Notes: a model not told the origin generated them from the letters alone. Positions 8,613-16,723 are shown, counted from the stretch's first letter. The stretch is 60,173 bases of DNA from Clostridiales bacterium (GCA_017617935.1 JAFZVF010000003.1:1-60173), one strand, 5' to 3'. Numbers and translations: made by a program.

Positions 8613-9197
8613 TCAGGTAAGATTCCCTTTGGCGATGTTTTCCTTGATAATGCCGTCCGTTATCTCGTAGATCTTCTCTGATCCCGCGCGCGTTCCGGAC
8701 TGCCTTCCGTACACCTGCTGCGCGGTAACGCTGTGCTCCTTCCAGTCGCCGCCGTTATTGCTGTTATTGAGGATCAGCGGCTGGAAATTGTCCATCGCGT
8801 GAGCGTATTTCGCCTCAGGGGTCTCGTTTGCTTCAAACTCGTCGAAAAGGCTTGTGAATTCAAGCTTCTGGTCCTCGGGAAGCAATGAGAAGATGCGTTC
8901 TTTTGCCTTGTCTTCCCTCTCCTTTTGCGTTGTCAGGCCGTCCGCGTCGTATGCATAAGTGTCTCCCGCGTCGATCTCAACCACGTCGTGGATCAGGCAC
9001 ATTATCATTACCTTGGCAATGTCCACGGGCTCGTTTGCGTATTCCTTCAGCATGTAAGCCATGACCGCCATGTGCCATGCGTGTTCGGCATCGTTCTCGT
9101 TCCTGCCGTGCCCTGAAAGATGCGTCTGACGAAAGACGTTCTTTTCCTTGTCCAGTTCCAAGGCAAAAGCCATTTGCTTTAAGATGCGTTCATCCAT
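8613..9197 (-). CDS. HD-domain nucleotidase-like hydrolase (YfbR/HDDC2 type)
   Basis: A 194-residue HD-domain protein. The N-terminus MDERILKQMAFALELDKEKN and RNENDAEHAWHM (H39) match the YfbR/HDDC2 family of 5'-deoxynucleotidases. The HD pair is H70-D71 in CLIHDVVEIDAGDTYAYD, with a later D135 in HAMDNFQP. Family members dephosphorylate deoxynucleoside 5'-monophosphates in the cytoplasm; the exact substrate is not readable. I chose the ATG at 9197 because family members start there; a longer frame from 9242 adds residues with no family match. It overlaps the end of the AAC(3)-like gene by 8 bp, so the two are co-translated. Confidence 0.8.
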   Translation of the reverse strand: MDERILKQMAFALELDKEKNVFRQTHLSGHGRNENDAEHAWHMAVMAYMLKEYANEPVDIAKVMIMCLIHDVVEIDAGDTYAYDADGLTTQKEREDKAKERIFSLLPEDQKLEFTSLFDEFEANETPEAKYAHAMDNFQPLILNNSNNGGDWKEHSVTAQQVYGRQSGTRAGSEKIYEITDGIIKENIAKGNLT

Positions 9198-9984
9198 GGT
9201 AGTATTCTTCAGGTATCGTCTCTTTACGGACGCAAAGGTCATGGTCCGCCTTTTTCCAAAGCATTCTGACAGTGTCGGTCATCTTTACGCAATCACAGAC
9301 GTAGACAAGTGCGTCGCCCAGGTGATCGTAAGTGACGGCTCCCGTGTATTCGAAAGCCTCCTTGTAATTCGGATAGTATTCCGAAACGCATTGATCCGAA
9401 TGGACCGTATAGTGCGTGTGAAACGGAGGCGACTTGATGAGGTTTCCGTCGTAGTCCTTTATGGTGATGACGAAAGGATCCTGATTCAGACGGTCCGGGA
9501 TTCCCAGTCTTTCGTCAACCGAATGAAGATATGTATTACGCTCGTGACCGACACCTATGAGAAGCACCTTTCCGTGTTCCTCATAAAGCCTGCTCAGGCA
9601 GGAATTCACGGGCGCGGGAGAAGCACACGTTTCCTCACCCTTCACGAATTCAGCAGCCCCTTTGCCAAACACGGTAACGGAATGGGTCGGATGAAGTGAC
9701 CTCACGCCGTCCTTGCGGAAGGCTGCGACCTTGGCAAGCGTTCCTATACAAGGGACGGAAGCACTGACGTCATAGAACGGATGGTCCCTTCCGACCTCAT
9801 CCCAAGTGTGCGTAGGGATTATCAAAAGGCCGTCCTTCAAATAGGAGCACATCGCGTCGATAAGGCCGTCCGCTCCGCCCTCTATGGGACCGACGGAACG
9901 AAGCGACGCGTGAACCGCCACTTTGTCGTCAGGTCTTATGCCGTTCTTTTCGAGAAAAGAAACTATTTCAGTTTTCGTAAGCAT
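9190..9984 (-). CDS. AAC(3)-type N-acetyltransferase family protein
   Basis: A 264-residue protein of the aminoglycoside 3-N-acetyltransferase/YokD family. Family features are the N-terminal helix LTKTEIVSFLEKNGI, VHASLRSVG, LIIPTHTWDEVG, the HPTHSVTVFG strand and GVGHERNTYLHSVDE. True AAC(3) enzymes acetylate aminoglycosides with acetyl-CoA; many chromosomal relatives have unknown substrates, so resistance should not be assumed. The ATG at 9984 is preferred; a TTG two codons earlier overlaps the stop of the upstream lipoprotein gene. The gene lies between that lipoprotein and the HD hydrolase in one tight operon. Confidence 0.8.
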   Translation of the reverse strand: MLTKTEIVSFLEKNGIRPDDKVAVHASLRSVGPIEGGADGLIDAMCSYLKDGLLIIPTHTWDEVGRDHPFYDVSASVPCIGTLAKVAAFRKDGVRSLHPTHSVTVFGKGAAEFVKGEETCASPAPVNSCLSRLYEEHGKVLLIGVGHERNTYLHSVDERLGIPDRLNQDPFVITIKDYDGNLIKSPPFHTHYTVHSDQCVSEYYPNYKEAFEYTGAVTYDHLGDALVYVCDCVKMTDTVRMLWKKADHDLCVRKETIPEEYYHG

Positions 9985-9986
9985 TC

Positions 9987-10802
9987 TCAAGTACCGCTTT
10001 TTTCAGTCTTATAAGAGATCAGGTAATACCCGCCCGTCTGAGTGACGCCTACGGTCGCGGTGCCCGTGGAGACCTTCTCAAGCGTCTTGTCCGCCTGAGC
10101 CTTGTCGGAAGTCATCTTGCAGTACTCCTTGATCTTCTCTTCATCAAGATCAAGATAGGTCTTCATGTTGATCGCATAGACGGTGAAGTTCAAAGTGATC
10201 GTGCCGTCAAGATTGTTGCGTGCCGAATCAACTATCGCGATGCAGTTCTGCTCCTCACCGTCGGAAGCCATGAACCATATCTTACCGTCTTCATAGTAAG
10301 GACCGTCGCCGTTGTCTCCGTAGGTTGTAGGCGGGGCGGGCAAAGCCTTGCAGTCTTCTTCCTTCAGGAGCGTTCCGAACATATCGCCTGCAACGCGCAT
10401 GGCCTGCGCGAAAGTGATCGTCTGATAACTGACTTCTCCCTTGGTCTTGTAACCGATGGCGTCATTGGTATTGTATTTGAGATAGGCGAAGGCGAAGTCC
10501 AGGTACTCTTCAAGAGACGCCTTGCCCTTTTCGTAATTCTTGAAATAATTCCCCGCAAAACAGGTAATGAAGGTGTTTGCGTATTCCTGGGCATTGTTGT
10601 CAAATACGATGATGTACTCGTTTGAAGTGGAGGTCTCTGACGCTTCCGAACTTTCGACGGTCGTCGGGATCTCGATCGAAGTAATGGTCTCCGAACCCGC
10701 GGTCGTCGTTGACACCGGCTCTTTGGCTGAATGGCAGCCGGCAAGAGTCCCCAGCATAAAGCTTGTGCATAAAACAAGCGCGCATGTCTTTATATGTTTC
10801 AT
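9987..10802 (-). CDS. lipoprotein of unknown function
   Basis: A 271-residue exported lipoprotein. The signal peptide ends in GTLAGC (C23). A Ser/Thr/Glu-rich linker (about 24-62) tethers a globular domain of about 200 residues that begins YIIVFDNNAQEYANTF. No family is recognised. The start follows TGAGGAATAT. It is the first gene of a three-gene operon with the AAC(3)-like and HD genes. Its mRNA probably begins with the hairpin listed just upstream. Confidence 0.7.
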   Translation of the reverse strand: MKHIKTCALVLCTSFMLGTLAGCHSAKEPVSTTTAGSETITSIEIPTTVESSEASETSTSNEYIIVFDNNAQEYANTFITCFAGNYFKNYEKGKASLEEYLDFAFAYLKYNTNDAIGYKTKGEVSYQTITFAQAMRVAGDMFGTLLKEEDCKALPAPPTTYGDNGDGPYYEDGKIWFMASDGEEQNCIAIVDSARNNLDGTITLNFTVYAINMKTYLDLDEEKIKEYCKMTSDKAQADKTLEKVSTGTATVGVTQTGGYYLISYKTEKSGT

Positions 10803-10824
10803 ATATTCCTCAGCAAATAAATAC

Positions 10825-10864
10825 GTCTGCCTGAGCCCCAGTCTCAGACAGACATATTATACCA
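10825..10864 (-). promoter_or_regulatory. extended -10 promoter and 5'-terminal hairpin
   Basis: On the minus strand, TGGTATAAT at 10864-10856 is an extended -10. The expected start near 10849 falls within the 5' arm of an 11-bp inverted repeat (10853-10843 with 10835-10825, one G-U pair, 7-nt loop). A hairpin at the very 5' end of an mRNA often protects it from decay; that role is inferred. Confidence 0.5.
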
Positions 10865-10896
10865 CGCGCCCCAAAGCCTGATTGCGGCATTTCGGC

Positions 10897-11475
10897 TTAA
10901 CAGAACAAGTCTTTCGCCATCTCAAGGACCGTAAAAAGAATGAATACGATCATGCCTATCCAGATCAGTGCAAAGGTCAGCTTTCCCTCATCCTTTTTGC
11001 CGATCCGTCCCGTCAGCTGCTGAAGCCCGAAGAAGCTGAATATCGAATATATGAGGCCCAGCATATAGCACAGGCTTGCCGTCTGGTTCCACCAAAAGTT
11101 GTTCTGATTGAGTTTGAATACCAGGATGATCCCCAGAAGCGCAAAGCAAGCGGCATTTACCCAACAGAAAACGCTCAGTTCCTTTGAGATCTTTTTCTTT
11201 TCCTCCATGGTGTAGTCTGCCACCATGTTCAACGTTTCCTTCAAGTCTTCGTTCATATTCTCGGCTCTCCTTCCACCGTTCAATATTTCGCGAAGGTCAA
11301 CATTGTAGAAATCAGCGAGTTCTATCAACACGCTGACGTCTGGCATCGTGTTTCCGTTTTCCCATCGCGAAACGGATCTCTGAGACACGCCAAACTTATC
11401 GGCGATCTCCTCCTGAGTAAGATTTCGTTCTTTTCTTAAATCCTTCAGAAAAGCTCCTATCTTGATCTGGTCCAT
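10897..11475 (-). CDS. XRE-family regulator fused to a membrane domain
   Basis: A 192-residue protein. Residues 1-62 form a Cro/C1-type helix-turn-helix (LRKERNLTQEEIADKFGVS, then QRSVSRWENGNTMPDV). After a polar linker, residues 102-190 hold about three hydrophobic segments. The type is common in Clostridia: a DNA-binding head tethered to the membrane, possibly sensing envelope state. Targets are unknown; self-regulation is likely by analogy. The start follows AAGGAGGTACCGAT. The gene stands alone. Confidence 0.75.
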   Translation of the reverse strand: MDQIKIGAFLKDLRKERNLTQEEIADKFGVSQRSVSRWENGNTMPDVSVLIELADFYNVDLREILNGGRRAENMNEDLKETLNMVADYTMEEKKKISKELSVFCWVNAACFALLGIILVFKLNQNNFWWNQTASLCYMLGLIYSIFSFFGLQQLTGRIGKKDEGKLTFALIWIGMIVFILFTVLEMAKDLFC

Positions 11476-11555
11476 ATCGGTACCTCCTTACGATGGGATG
11501 GTACTATCTTACACCAACGATTAACATGACATGCACTGGGTAAACGCCAAAAACA

Positions 11556-11705
11556 AAGGGTAGACATGGACGTCTACCCGAAGTAACGTCAATGGAATCA
11601 AGGAAACTGCATGTTTACCGTATGAATCAAAGAACTCCAAATCCATACGGTAGTCTTGATTTTTCAGGTCATATAGGCGGTTTCCGGCCTCGGCAAAAAC
11701 CGTCT
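11556..11705. other. gene-free stretch with three nested or serial inverted repeats
   Basis: Three foldable elements lie between two minus-strand genes. GGGTAGAC (11558-11565) pairs with GTCTACCC (11572-11579). TACCGTATG (11616-11624) pairs with CATACGGTA (11644-11652), nested inside AATCAAG (11596-11602) and CTTGATT (11655-11661). AGGCGGTTT (11675-11683) pairs with AAACCGTCT (11697-11705), which includes the stop of the downstream gene. None has a proper T-run, so a plain terminator does not explain them. A small RNA or a 3' stabilising structure is possible. Confidence 0.4.
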
Positions 11706-13245
11706 ATTTGCAGAGCATGCTGTCGCTCTTCATTTCGAGCAGGCTCTCCTTAAGTCTCGCGAACTTGACCTCACGGTCCTTTTTCTTGCTGACATATGGC
11801 CTGTTCTGCTCTTCTATCCACCATCTTTCCTTGTAATTGGCACTCCTGACGTTGTTGTAAGGCGTGGCAAAGAATTGCTCCTGGATATCAAGATCCTTCA
11901 TCTGCCTGTCGGCGATCTTCTCTTTGTAATCGATCATGGAAAGCTCTTCAAGAACCGTTATGAGCTCCTTGAGCTTTTCAAAATACGCCTTGTCGGATTC
12001 AGCGGCACTCTGAACGGTCTTATCCAGAAGCTCCGCGAGCTTCTTAAAAGTGATCGGCCGCAGTTCGCCGTTCAAGCCTATCCCGCTGACCTTTGTCCAT
12101 TTTCCGAGGCAGAGAACACGTCCCAAGAGCGCATCGAAATCAGAAGGATCCACCATCAGGACGTTGGTAAATCTCTGGTCAGCATCCGAATACTTGCCCA
12201 TGTTCATGGAGTTCAGTGCTTTCTCAAGAGGAAGACCGTAGAACAGTGAAATTCCGTATGCGACGCCGCAGGAATTGCATTGATAGACCCTTTTTTCTTT
12301 ATCGAGAGACAGTTTCGCAGCACACTTGGAGCACAGGACGGTCTTGCCTTCATCCGGATCAACGGTCTCCTTGTCTGCTTCATTAGCTTTCTCGTATCCG
12401 CTCAAAGCCTCATTTGCAGAAGCTTCCAGTTCCTTGAGAGCTTTGAATTCGTGCACGTATTTCTTTTTCATCTCATCGACCTCAATACCCGTAAAGTTGG
12501 CGGCATTGCTGGCATTCACAATAACCTCGTGAGGTGACTCGTCATGTCGTCTTTCCTTTTTCGAGATCAGATAATAGCCGATGAAAAATGCGCCATAGAC
12601 AAAAAGCATCAAGCCTTCGATTACCCAAAACACAGTCCAGTCCGATACGCCTCCAGCAATCATCAGAAGGAAGTGGTATAGTGTTGCGAATGCCACTACC
12701 GCTCCCATTATCGTAACTGAACGTTTAAACGAATCCCTGCTCCTGTGCAGATACTCACGAGATCTGTCCACGGTCTTTTCATCAAATGAGTTGTTGATGA
12801 CCCTGCGCTCATTATCCATAGAATCTATCTTTTCTATCATGGCCAGCATGTCAGACAACTTCGCAAAGAATCCGGATGAAAATTCAGGCGCGTTTTCTAC
12901 GGCGCTGTCAACTGCCTTCCTGACTGAAGGAAGACGGCACCTCTTATAGAAATCCGGATCTTTAAGTCCTTCAAGCGAAGAAACTCTTGCTTCTGCGAGG
13001 ATCATGCCGCGAAGTGCCCTGAAATCGGACTGGTCCTTTTCAAGGATCTTTACGAGCTTTTCCTTTGCCAAAGGAAATTCACTCTTCTTTAGGCATTCTT
13101 CCGCCTGTTCAAGCAATTCATCTCCGTGGAAGTCAACGGAATCAAATCTCGTTCCGCAGAACGGACAGTCAAAATACTCCTGATCCGCATCAAAGATCAG
13201 AACGCCGGCGCATTTTGTACATGTATAGCTTTTTAATACCGCCAT
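11704..13245 (-). CDS. membrane protein with two zinc ribbons and an internal duplication
   Basis: A 513-residue protein of unknown function. A zinc ribbon (C9, C12, C27, C30) is followed by a helical, TPR-like segment (about 40-160; AEECLKKSEFPLAKEKL, ILEKDQSDFRALRG). Two membrane helices follow (about 177-199 and 203-227), then a charged coil. The pattern then repeats: second ribbon (C305, C308, C323, C326) and second helical segment (LNSMNMGKYSDADQRF, LMVDPSDFDALLGR). Both halves therefore share ribbon plus helical repeat. The start at 13245 follows GAGGGTG. It may be a membrane-tethered adaptor; this is inference. Confidence 0.7.
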   Translation of the reverse strand: MAVLKSYTCTKCAGVLIFDADQEYFDCPFCGTRFDSVDFHGDELLEQAEECLKKSEFPLAKEKLVKILEKDQSDFRALRGMILAEARVSSLEGLKDPDFYKRCRLPSVRKAVDSAVENAPEFSSGFFAKLSDMLAMIEKIDSMDNERRVINNSFDEKTVDRSREYLHRSRDSFKRSVTIMGAVVAFATLYHFLLMIAGGVSDWTVFWVIEGLMLFVYGAFFIGYYLISKKERRHDESPHEVIVNASNAANFTGIEVDEMKKKYVHEFKALKELEASANEALSGYEKANEADKETVDPDEGKTVLCSKCAAKLSLDKEKRVYQCNSCGVAYGISLFYGLPLEKALNSMNMGKYSDADQRFTNVLMVDPSDFDALLGRVLCLGKWTKVSGIGLNGELRPITFKKLAELLDKTVQSAAESDKAYFEKLKELITVLEELSMIDYKEKIADRQMKDLDIQEQFFATPYNNVRSANYKERWWIEEQNRPYVSKKKDREVKFARLKESLLEMKSDSMLCK

Positions 13246-13376
13246 ATAGAACACCCTCAAAAATATCCACAGAAAAATCTGTCCCCTAAAACACCATTAT
13301 CAGATTAACATTCCGATAAATGGCGCAATAGAGGACAAATTAAGCAAAAATTCCTGATAAAATTCAGAACCGTGCG

Positions 13377-13592
13377 TTATGTTTCTTCCCTGCGGTATTC
13401 CAATATATCTCCTGGCTGACAGTCAAGAGCTTCGCATATCGCTTCAAGAGTCGAGAAGCGTATCGCCGATATCTTTCCGTTTTTCATCTTCGAAAGGTTC
13501 ACGTTTGACACGCCCACCTTCTCCGAAAGATCGTTGAGCGACATCTTCCGGTCCGCCATGACCCTGTCCAATCTAAGTATTATCCGTCCCAT
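13377..13592 (-). CDS. small XRE regulator (YozG-like)
   Basis: A 71-residue protein that is just one Cro/C1-type helix-turn-helix: MADRKMSLNDLSEKVGVS, NVNLSKMKNGKISAIRFSTL, and a C-terminal CQPGDILEYRRE. This is the YozG-like subgroup that sits beside DUF2975 membrane proteins in Firmicutes. It begins 10 bp after the DUF2975 gene and shares its promoter. It is likely an auto-regulator, and the palindrome at 14284-14302 is its obvious candidate site. The start follows AGGAGGGGATT. Confidence 0.85.
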   Translation of the reverse strand: MGRIILRLDRVMADRKMSLNDLSEKVGVSNVNLSKMKNGKISAIRFSTLEAICEALDCQPGDILEYRREET

Positions 13593-13602
13593 AATCCCCT
13601 CC

Positions 13603-14190
13603 TTACAATGTCTCGTCAGACTGTATCTGGAGAGTCTTGCCGTAATCCATGATGGTATAGACGACCCATGTGGTTATGCCTCCGAGAGCGGCAAATCCCG
13701 CACTCATCGTAAAGAGCATTACCGCGCTTAAAACGATCATGACGATGACGACCCTCTTGATGACCTTGTCGGTAAAAGGCGTATCCTCCTTGATTATCAG
13801 ATCGAAAACGCTTGCCACGAACTTCAGCATTACCGCTACCACCGCGCATGCAATGCTCATTACCATGCAATAGATTCCGTAGGTAATTGCGTAAGGCTGT
13901 TCATCCAGTATCTTCTGCAGGGCGGGGACGTCAGAATGCCATTTCTTGACCGCTCCGACGTTGATGTTGATCACCTTGACTGAACCGAACTCATTGTCTT
14001 CGCTGACGACGCCCGATTCAATGCCCTTTTGCACTTCTTCATCAAACTTCTTGCCCATCGAGAAGATGGTTATTGAAGCAACCATTGCGCAAATGCAGCC
14101 GATGATGGCGATGGTCGAAAGAATGGATGACACCTTCTTTCCTACACTGCAGCTCTTCTTGATCTTCGCGATCTTTACATTCTCTTCCAT
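13603..14190 (-). CDS. DUF2975 family membrane protein
   Basis: A 195-residue protein with four hydrophobic segments (about 20-46, 100-124, 143-163 and 168-186) and a polar extracellular-type loop at 48-98. The size, topology and pairing with a YozG-like XRE gene fit DUF2975. Molecular function is unknown for the family; the pairing suggests a membrane sensor or partner that modulates the regulator. The start follows GGAG at about 10 nt. It is the first gene of the pair, with a near-consensus promoter upstream. Confidence 0.8.
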   Translation of the reverse strand: MEENVKIAKIKKSCSVGKKVSSILSTIAIIGCICAMVASITIFSMGKKFDEEVQKGIESGVVSEDNEFGSVKVININVGAVKKWHSDVPALQKILDEQPYAITYGIYCMVMSIACAVVAVMLKFVASVFDLIIKEDTPFTDKVIKRVVIVMIVLSAVMLFTMSAGFAALGGITTWVVYTIMDYGKTLQIQSDETL

Positions 14191-14248
14191 ATGTACTTAC
14201 TCCATTTCTTCAGGATGAAGTCTGGGATCCCTTGTTCCTGATGATTGG

Positions 14249-14277
14249 ATAATACGCCCTGATTTTATCTTTGTCAA
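14249..14277 (-). promoter_or_regulatory. near-consensus promoter of the DUF2975/YozG operon
   Basis: On the minus strand, perfect TTGACA (14277-14272) and TATTAT (14254-14249) are separated by 17 bp. The predicted RNA has a leader of about 50 nt. Confidence 0.75.
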
Positions 14278-14283
14278 CAACTT

Positions 14284-14302
14284 TTTAACGATAATCGTTA
14301 AA
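14284..14302. promoter_or_regulatory. perfect 19-bp palindrome, candidate operator
   Basis: TTTAACGATAATCGTTAAA is perfectly symmetric about one central base. It lies 6 bp upstream of the -35 of the DUF2975/YozG promoter and 48 bp upstream of the HU -35. A dimeric HTH protein site is the natural reading; whether it binds YozG is untested. Confidence 0.6.
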
Positions 14303-14349
14303 TAGTTTGCGTTTAGAATTAAAGCACACTATTTTCACTCATTTTTCCC

Positions 14350-14378
14350 TTGTATTCAAATCAGGAGAATCGTATAAT
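14350..14378 (+). promoter_or_regulatory. strong promoter of the HU gene
   Basis: TTGTAT and a perfect TATAAT are spaced 17 bp, about 60 bp upstream of the HU start codon. Confidence 0.75.
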
Positions 14379-14437
14379 ACCGCCTTGTCGGCCTTAGAAA
14401 GATCGCCGGCACAGTACATATAACGGAGGTTCTATTA

Positions 14438-14722
14438 ATGAACAGAGCAGAATTAGTTGAAGCAATGGCTAATAAGACAGGCATGTCCAAGGCTGCATCC
14501 GATGAGGCAGTTAAGGCTTTCATCGAGGTAGTTTCCGAAGAGCTCAAGAAGGGTGGCAAGGTCCAGCTCGTTGGCTTCGGTACTTTTGAGACGTCCAAGA
14601 GAGCAGCAAGAACAGGCCGCAACCCTCAGACAGGCGCTGAGACAAAGATCCCTGCTTGCGTCGCACCTAAGTTCAAGGCTGGCAAGGCTCTTAAGGATCA
14701 GGTTAACTCCAAGAAGAAATAA
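14438..14722 (+). CDS. hup: HU-family DNA-binding protein
   Basis: A 94-residue HU protein, close to the usual 90. The N-terminal helices (MNRAELVEAMANKTGMSKAA), the beta saddle VQLVGFGTFE and the DNA-binding arm with RTGRNPQTG (the proline that intercalates) are all present, and the C-terminus is Lys-rich. HU bends and compacts the nucleoid and helps replication, recombination and repair. The gene has its own promoter and terminator, the start follows ACGGAGG, and codon use looks like that of a highly expressed gene (AAG, GGC, GCA preferred). Confidence 0.95.
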   Translation: MNRAELVEAMANKTGMSKAASDEAVKAFIEVVSEELKKGGKVQLVGFGTFETSKRAARTGRNPQTGAETKIPACVAPKFKAGKALKDQVNSKKK

Positions 14723-14748
14723 TCCTGAACTGAAAGTTTGAGATAATG

Positions 14749-14785
14749 CGGCGGATAAGACCTTACGGCTTATCCGTCGTTTTTT
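14749..14785 (+). terminator. intrinsic terminator of the HU gene
   Basis: An 11-bp stem (14749-14759 with 14769-14779), 9-nt loop, then six T. It overlaps the stop codon of the convergent reductase gene. Confidence 0.85.
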
Positions 14786-15591
14786 ATTCCGAAATCGGCA
14801 TTGGCCTTTTCCGAGGTCAGCCTTCTCTTCTCAAGGGTCTTCTCAAAAAGAAGGTCCGCAGTCCCGGGAAAGCCTTCATACACTACCTTTGTGCCCTCTT
14901 CGGTTATGCCGCCCTTCGTCGCAACGCGATTTACAACGTCCTCGAAAGTCATGTCCTTTTGGAGCATGAGGTCGCCCGTAGCGCTCATCGTCGAAAGCAC
15001 CATCTGAACTATCCGCTCTTTTGACAGTGAAGTGTGTCCCTGGGCTGAAGTGCAAACAACGTCAAATATCGAAGCTATGAAGCCCGGCATGCAGCTTGCC
15101 AGTTCGGAGCCCATGCCCATCTCTTTTTCGGGAAGCTCTATAACGTCGCCGATGCATTTGAGCAGAGCCTCGAGAGCCTGCTTATCCTCATCGGGAACGC
15201 CCGCGTCATAGCAAACCAGAGTCTGCGATCTTCCAATCTCCGCAGTGAGGCTCGGAATGACCTTCGCAAGCTTTCCGTCCATGACTTTGTGAAGCGATTC
15301 AAAAGTAACGCTTCCGTTTAAGGAAACGACCAGCGCGTCAGGCTTGACGAAAATCTTTATCTCTTCGATAACGGTCTTAAGATCCGAAGGCCTCACGCAC
15401 AAAAACAGTATGTCGGAAACGCCTGCAACGCCTTTATTGTTGCTTATCCTGGCAATTCCTTCCGCTTCCTCAAGCTTTTCAGGAGTCCTGTTCGCAACGC
15501 AAAGGTCTTCTTTTCCTATTTTTCCCGCTTCTGAAAACTTCCAAAGCAGCATCTTTCCCATGCTGCCGTATCCGATAATTCCAATCTTCAT
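14770..15591 (-). CDS. pyrroline-5-carboxylate reductase family protein (ProC/ComER-like)
   Basis: A 273-residue NAD(P)-dependent oxidoreductase. The Rossmann motif GIIGYGSMG is at residues 3-11, followed by VANRTPEKLEE, CVRPSD and a substrate-domain segment VIPSLTAEIGRSQTL. The end of the dimer domain has RVATKGGITEEGT, where classical ProC has a PGGTT-type motif. ProC makes proline from pyrroline-5-carboxylate. The NGSVT and PSLTAEIG segments are closer to the ComER late-competence branch, so a role outside proline synthesis is possible. It is the last gene of an operon with a lipoprotein and a GNAT protein. Confidence 0.8.
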   Translation of the reverse strand: MKIGIIGYGSMGKMLLWKFSEAGKIGKEDLCVANRTPEKLEEAEGIARISNNKGVAGVSDILFLCVRPSDLKTVIEEIKIFVKPDALVVSLNGSVTFESLHKVMDGKLAKVIPSLTAEIGRSQTLVCYDAGVPDEDKQALEALLKCIGDVIELPEKEMGMGSELASCMPGFIASIFDVVCTSAQGHTSLSKERIVQMVLSTMSATGDLMLQKDMTFEDVVNRVATKGGITEEGTKVVYEGFPGTADLLFEKTLEKRRLTSEKANADFGIKNDG

Positions 15592-15600
15592 CTCTTCACC

Positions 15601-16071
15601 TCAAAAACGGTACTGCATGAAGTTGCCGTTATGCTCAAAACCGTATGCAGTATAGAGCTTGACTCCCATGTCCGACGCGGTTATGTGAACTGCGCCGCAG
15701 CCGTATTCCCTTGCCTCTTCGACAACCCTGTGAAGGAGTTCCCTGGCGATTCCCATCCTTCTGTAATCAGGATCGGTGTACATGCTCGATAGCAGTCCCA
15801 GCCTGCCCGTCAGGCAGGAAAAATACGGTGGCTTTTCGACAAAGGTCATTCCGCTCGTACCGACGATCCTGTCGCCGTCCATGGCAAGCCAGGAAACGAA
15901 AGTTCCGTCAGCAAGATGCCTTTTATAAAAGTCCCTCAAAGCACTCGCCAGATCAATATCTTCAGGCACTTTCCTGCCTTCAGCCGTATATTCCTCGGTA
16001 AGCTGTTTGATCCTGAGCGCGATGCAGGTTTCAATGTCCGCTTCAGTAAATTTCTTGTATGTTATTTCCAT
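15601..16071 (-). CDS. GNAT family N-acetyltransferase
   Basis: A 156-residue single GNAT domain. The N-terminal MEITYKKFTEADIETCIALR, the central strand WLAMDGDRIVGTSGMTF, and the acetyl-CoA loop YRRMGIARELLHRVVEEA are typical, ending in KLYTAYGFEHNGNFMQYRF. It transfers an acetyl group from acetyl-CoA to an unknown amine. The ATG at 16071 lies 4 bp after the stop of the upstream lipoprotein gene, so translation is probably coupled; there is no strong ribosome-binding site of its own. The ProC-like gene follows 9 bp later. Confidence 0.85.
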   Translation of the reverse strand: MEITYKKFTEADIETCIALRIKQLTEEYTAEGRKVPEDIDLASALRDFYKRHLADGTFVSWLAMDGDRIVGTSGMTFVEKPPYFSCLTGRLGLLSSMYTDPDYRRMGIARELLHRVVEEAREYGCGAVHITASDMGVKLYTAYGFEHNGNFMQYRF

Positions 16072-16075
16072 TTGC

Positions 16076-16723
16076 TCACACGTCCCCGGGATCCAATATT
16101 CCAAGCTCTCTGAAAACGTAATCGCCAAAATAATCGCCTTTTCCAAAAGACATGCCTTCAATGATCAGAACGTTCTTTCCCTTAACGTATACGCCGATCT
16201 TGCTCTTTCCTTCTTCAACGTACGAAAAATCAGCGGCATAGCTGTAACCGTTCTTTTTTCCTTTGGCGGGCGTCGTATTGGAAAACTTTTCATTGACCAG
16301 CATCTCAAAAAGCTTCTGAGCGCCTGCTTCGCTGTCAAGCGACAAGAGGATCAGTTTGCCGTGGTCTTCGTTTAAATTGGCAACGCTCTCACCGCTATCC
16401 TTGAGTCGCTTGTCGACCGTAATTAGAATCGCAAAATCGTTCACTTCATACAGAGGATACTTATTTGAAGCATTAAAGTATCTGTCATAGAGCGACTGCG
16501 CTTCAGCCTGATTGCTGGCGGCGTAGCATGAAGATGCCTGACAGGATTCAAAAGCGGCGATGAGGCTTCTTACGTCACCGCTGCTGTCGAGCGGTATCAT
16601 TCCATGATCCCTCGCAACGTCAATGACTCCGGCTCTCGTAAAGCCCTTGACTGATGAACAGCCAAAAAGGCATAAGGCAAGCAATGCCAACAAGATCGCT
16701 GCCGAAATCCTCTTTATATTCAT
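16076..16723 (-). CDS. lipoprotein of unknown function
   Basis: A 215-residue exported lipoprotein with a signal peptide ending CLFGC (C22). The mature part has a short helical region (VIDVARDHGM, then SLYDRYFN) and a beta-rich C-terminal half. Two close Cys (SCQASSCYAAS) could form a disulfide outside the cell. No family recognised. The start follows CGGAGGTTCATT. It heads an operon with the GNAT and ProC-like genes. Confidence 0.7.
   Translation of the reverse strand: MNIKRISAAILLALLALCLFGCSSVKGFTRAGVIDVARDHGMIPLDSSGDVRSLIAAFESCQASSCYAASNQAEAQSLYDRYFNASNKYPLYEVNDFAILITVDKRLKDSGESVANLNEDHGKLILLSLDSEAGAQKLFEMLVNEKFSNTTPAKGKKNGYSYAADFSYVEEGKSKIGVYVKGKNVLIIEGMSFGKGDYFGDYVFRELGILDPGDV

Noticed and set aside
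9190..9984. Calling the AAC(3)-like gene an aminoglycoside resistance gene
   Set aside because: Many chromosomal members of the family have other substrates, and the context (HD hydrolase, lipoprotein) does not suggest resistance.
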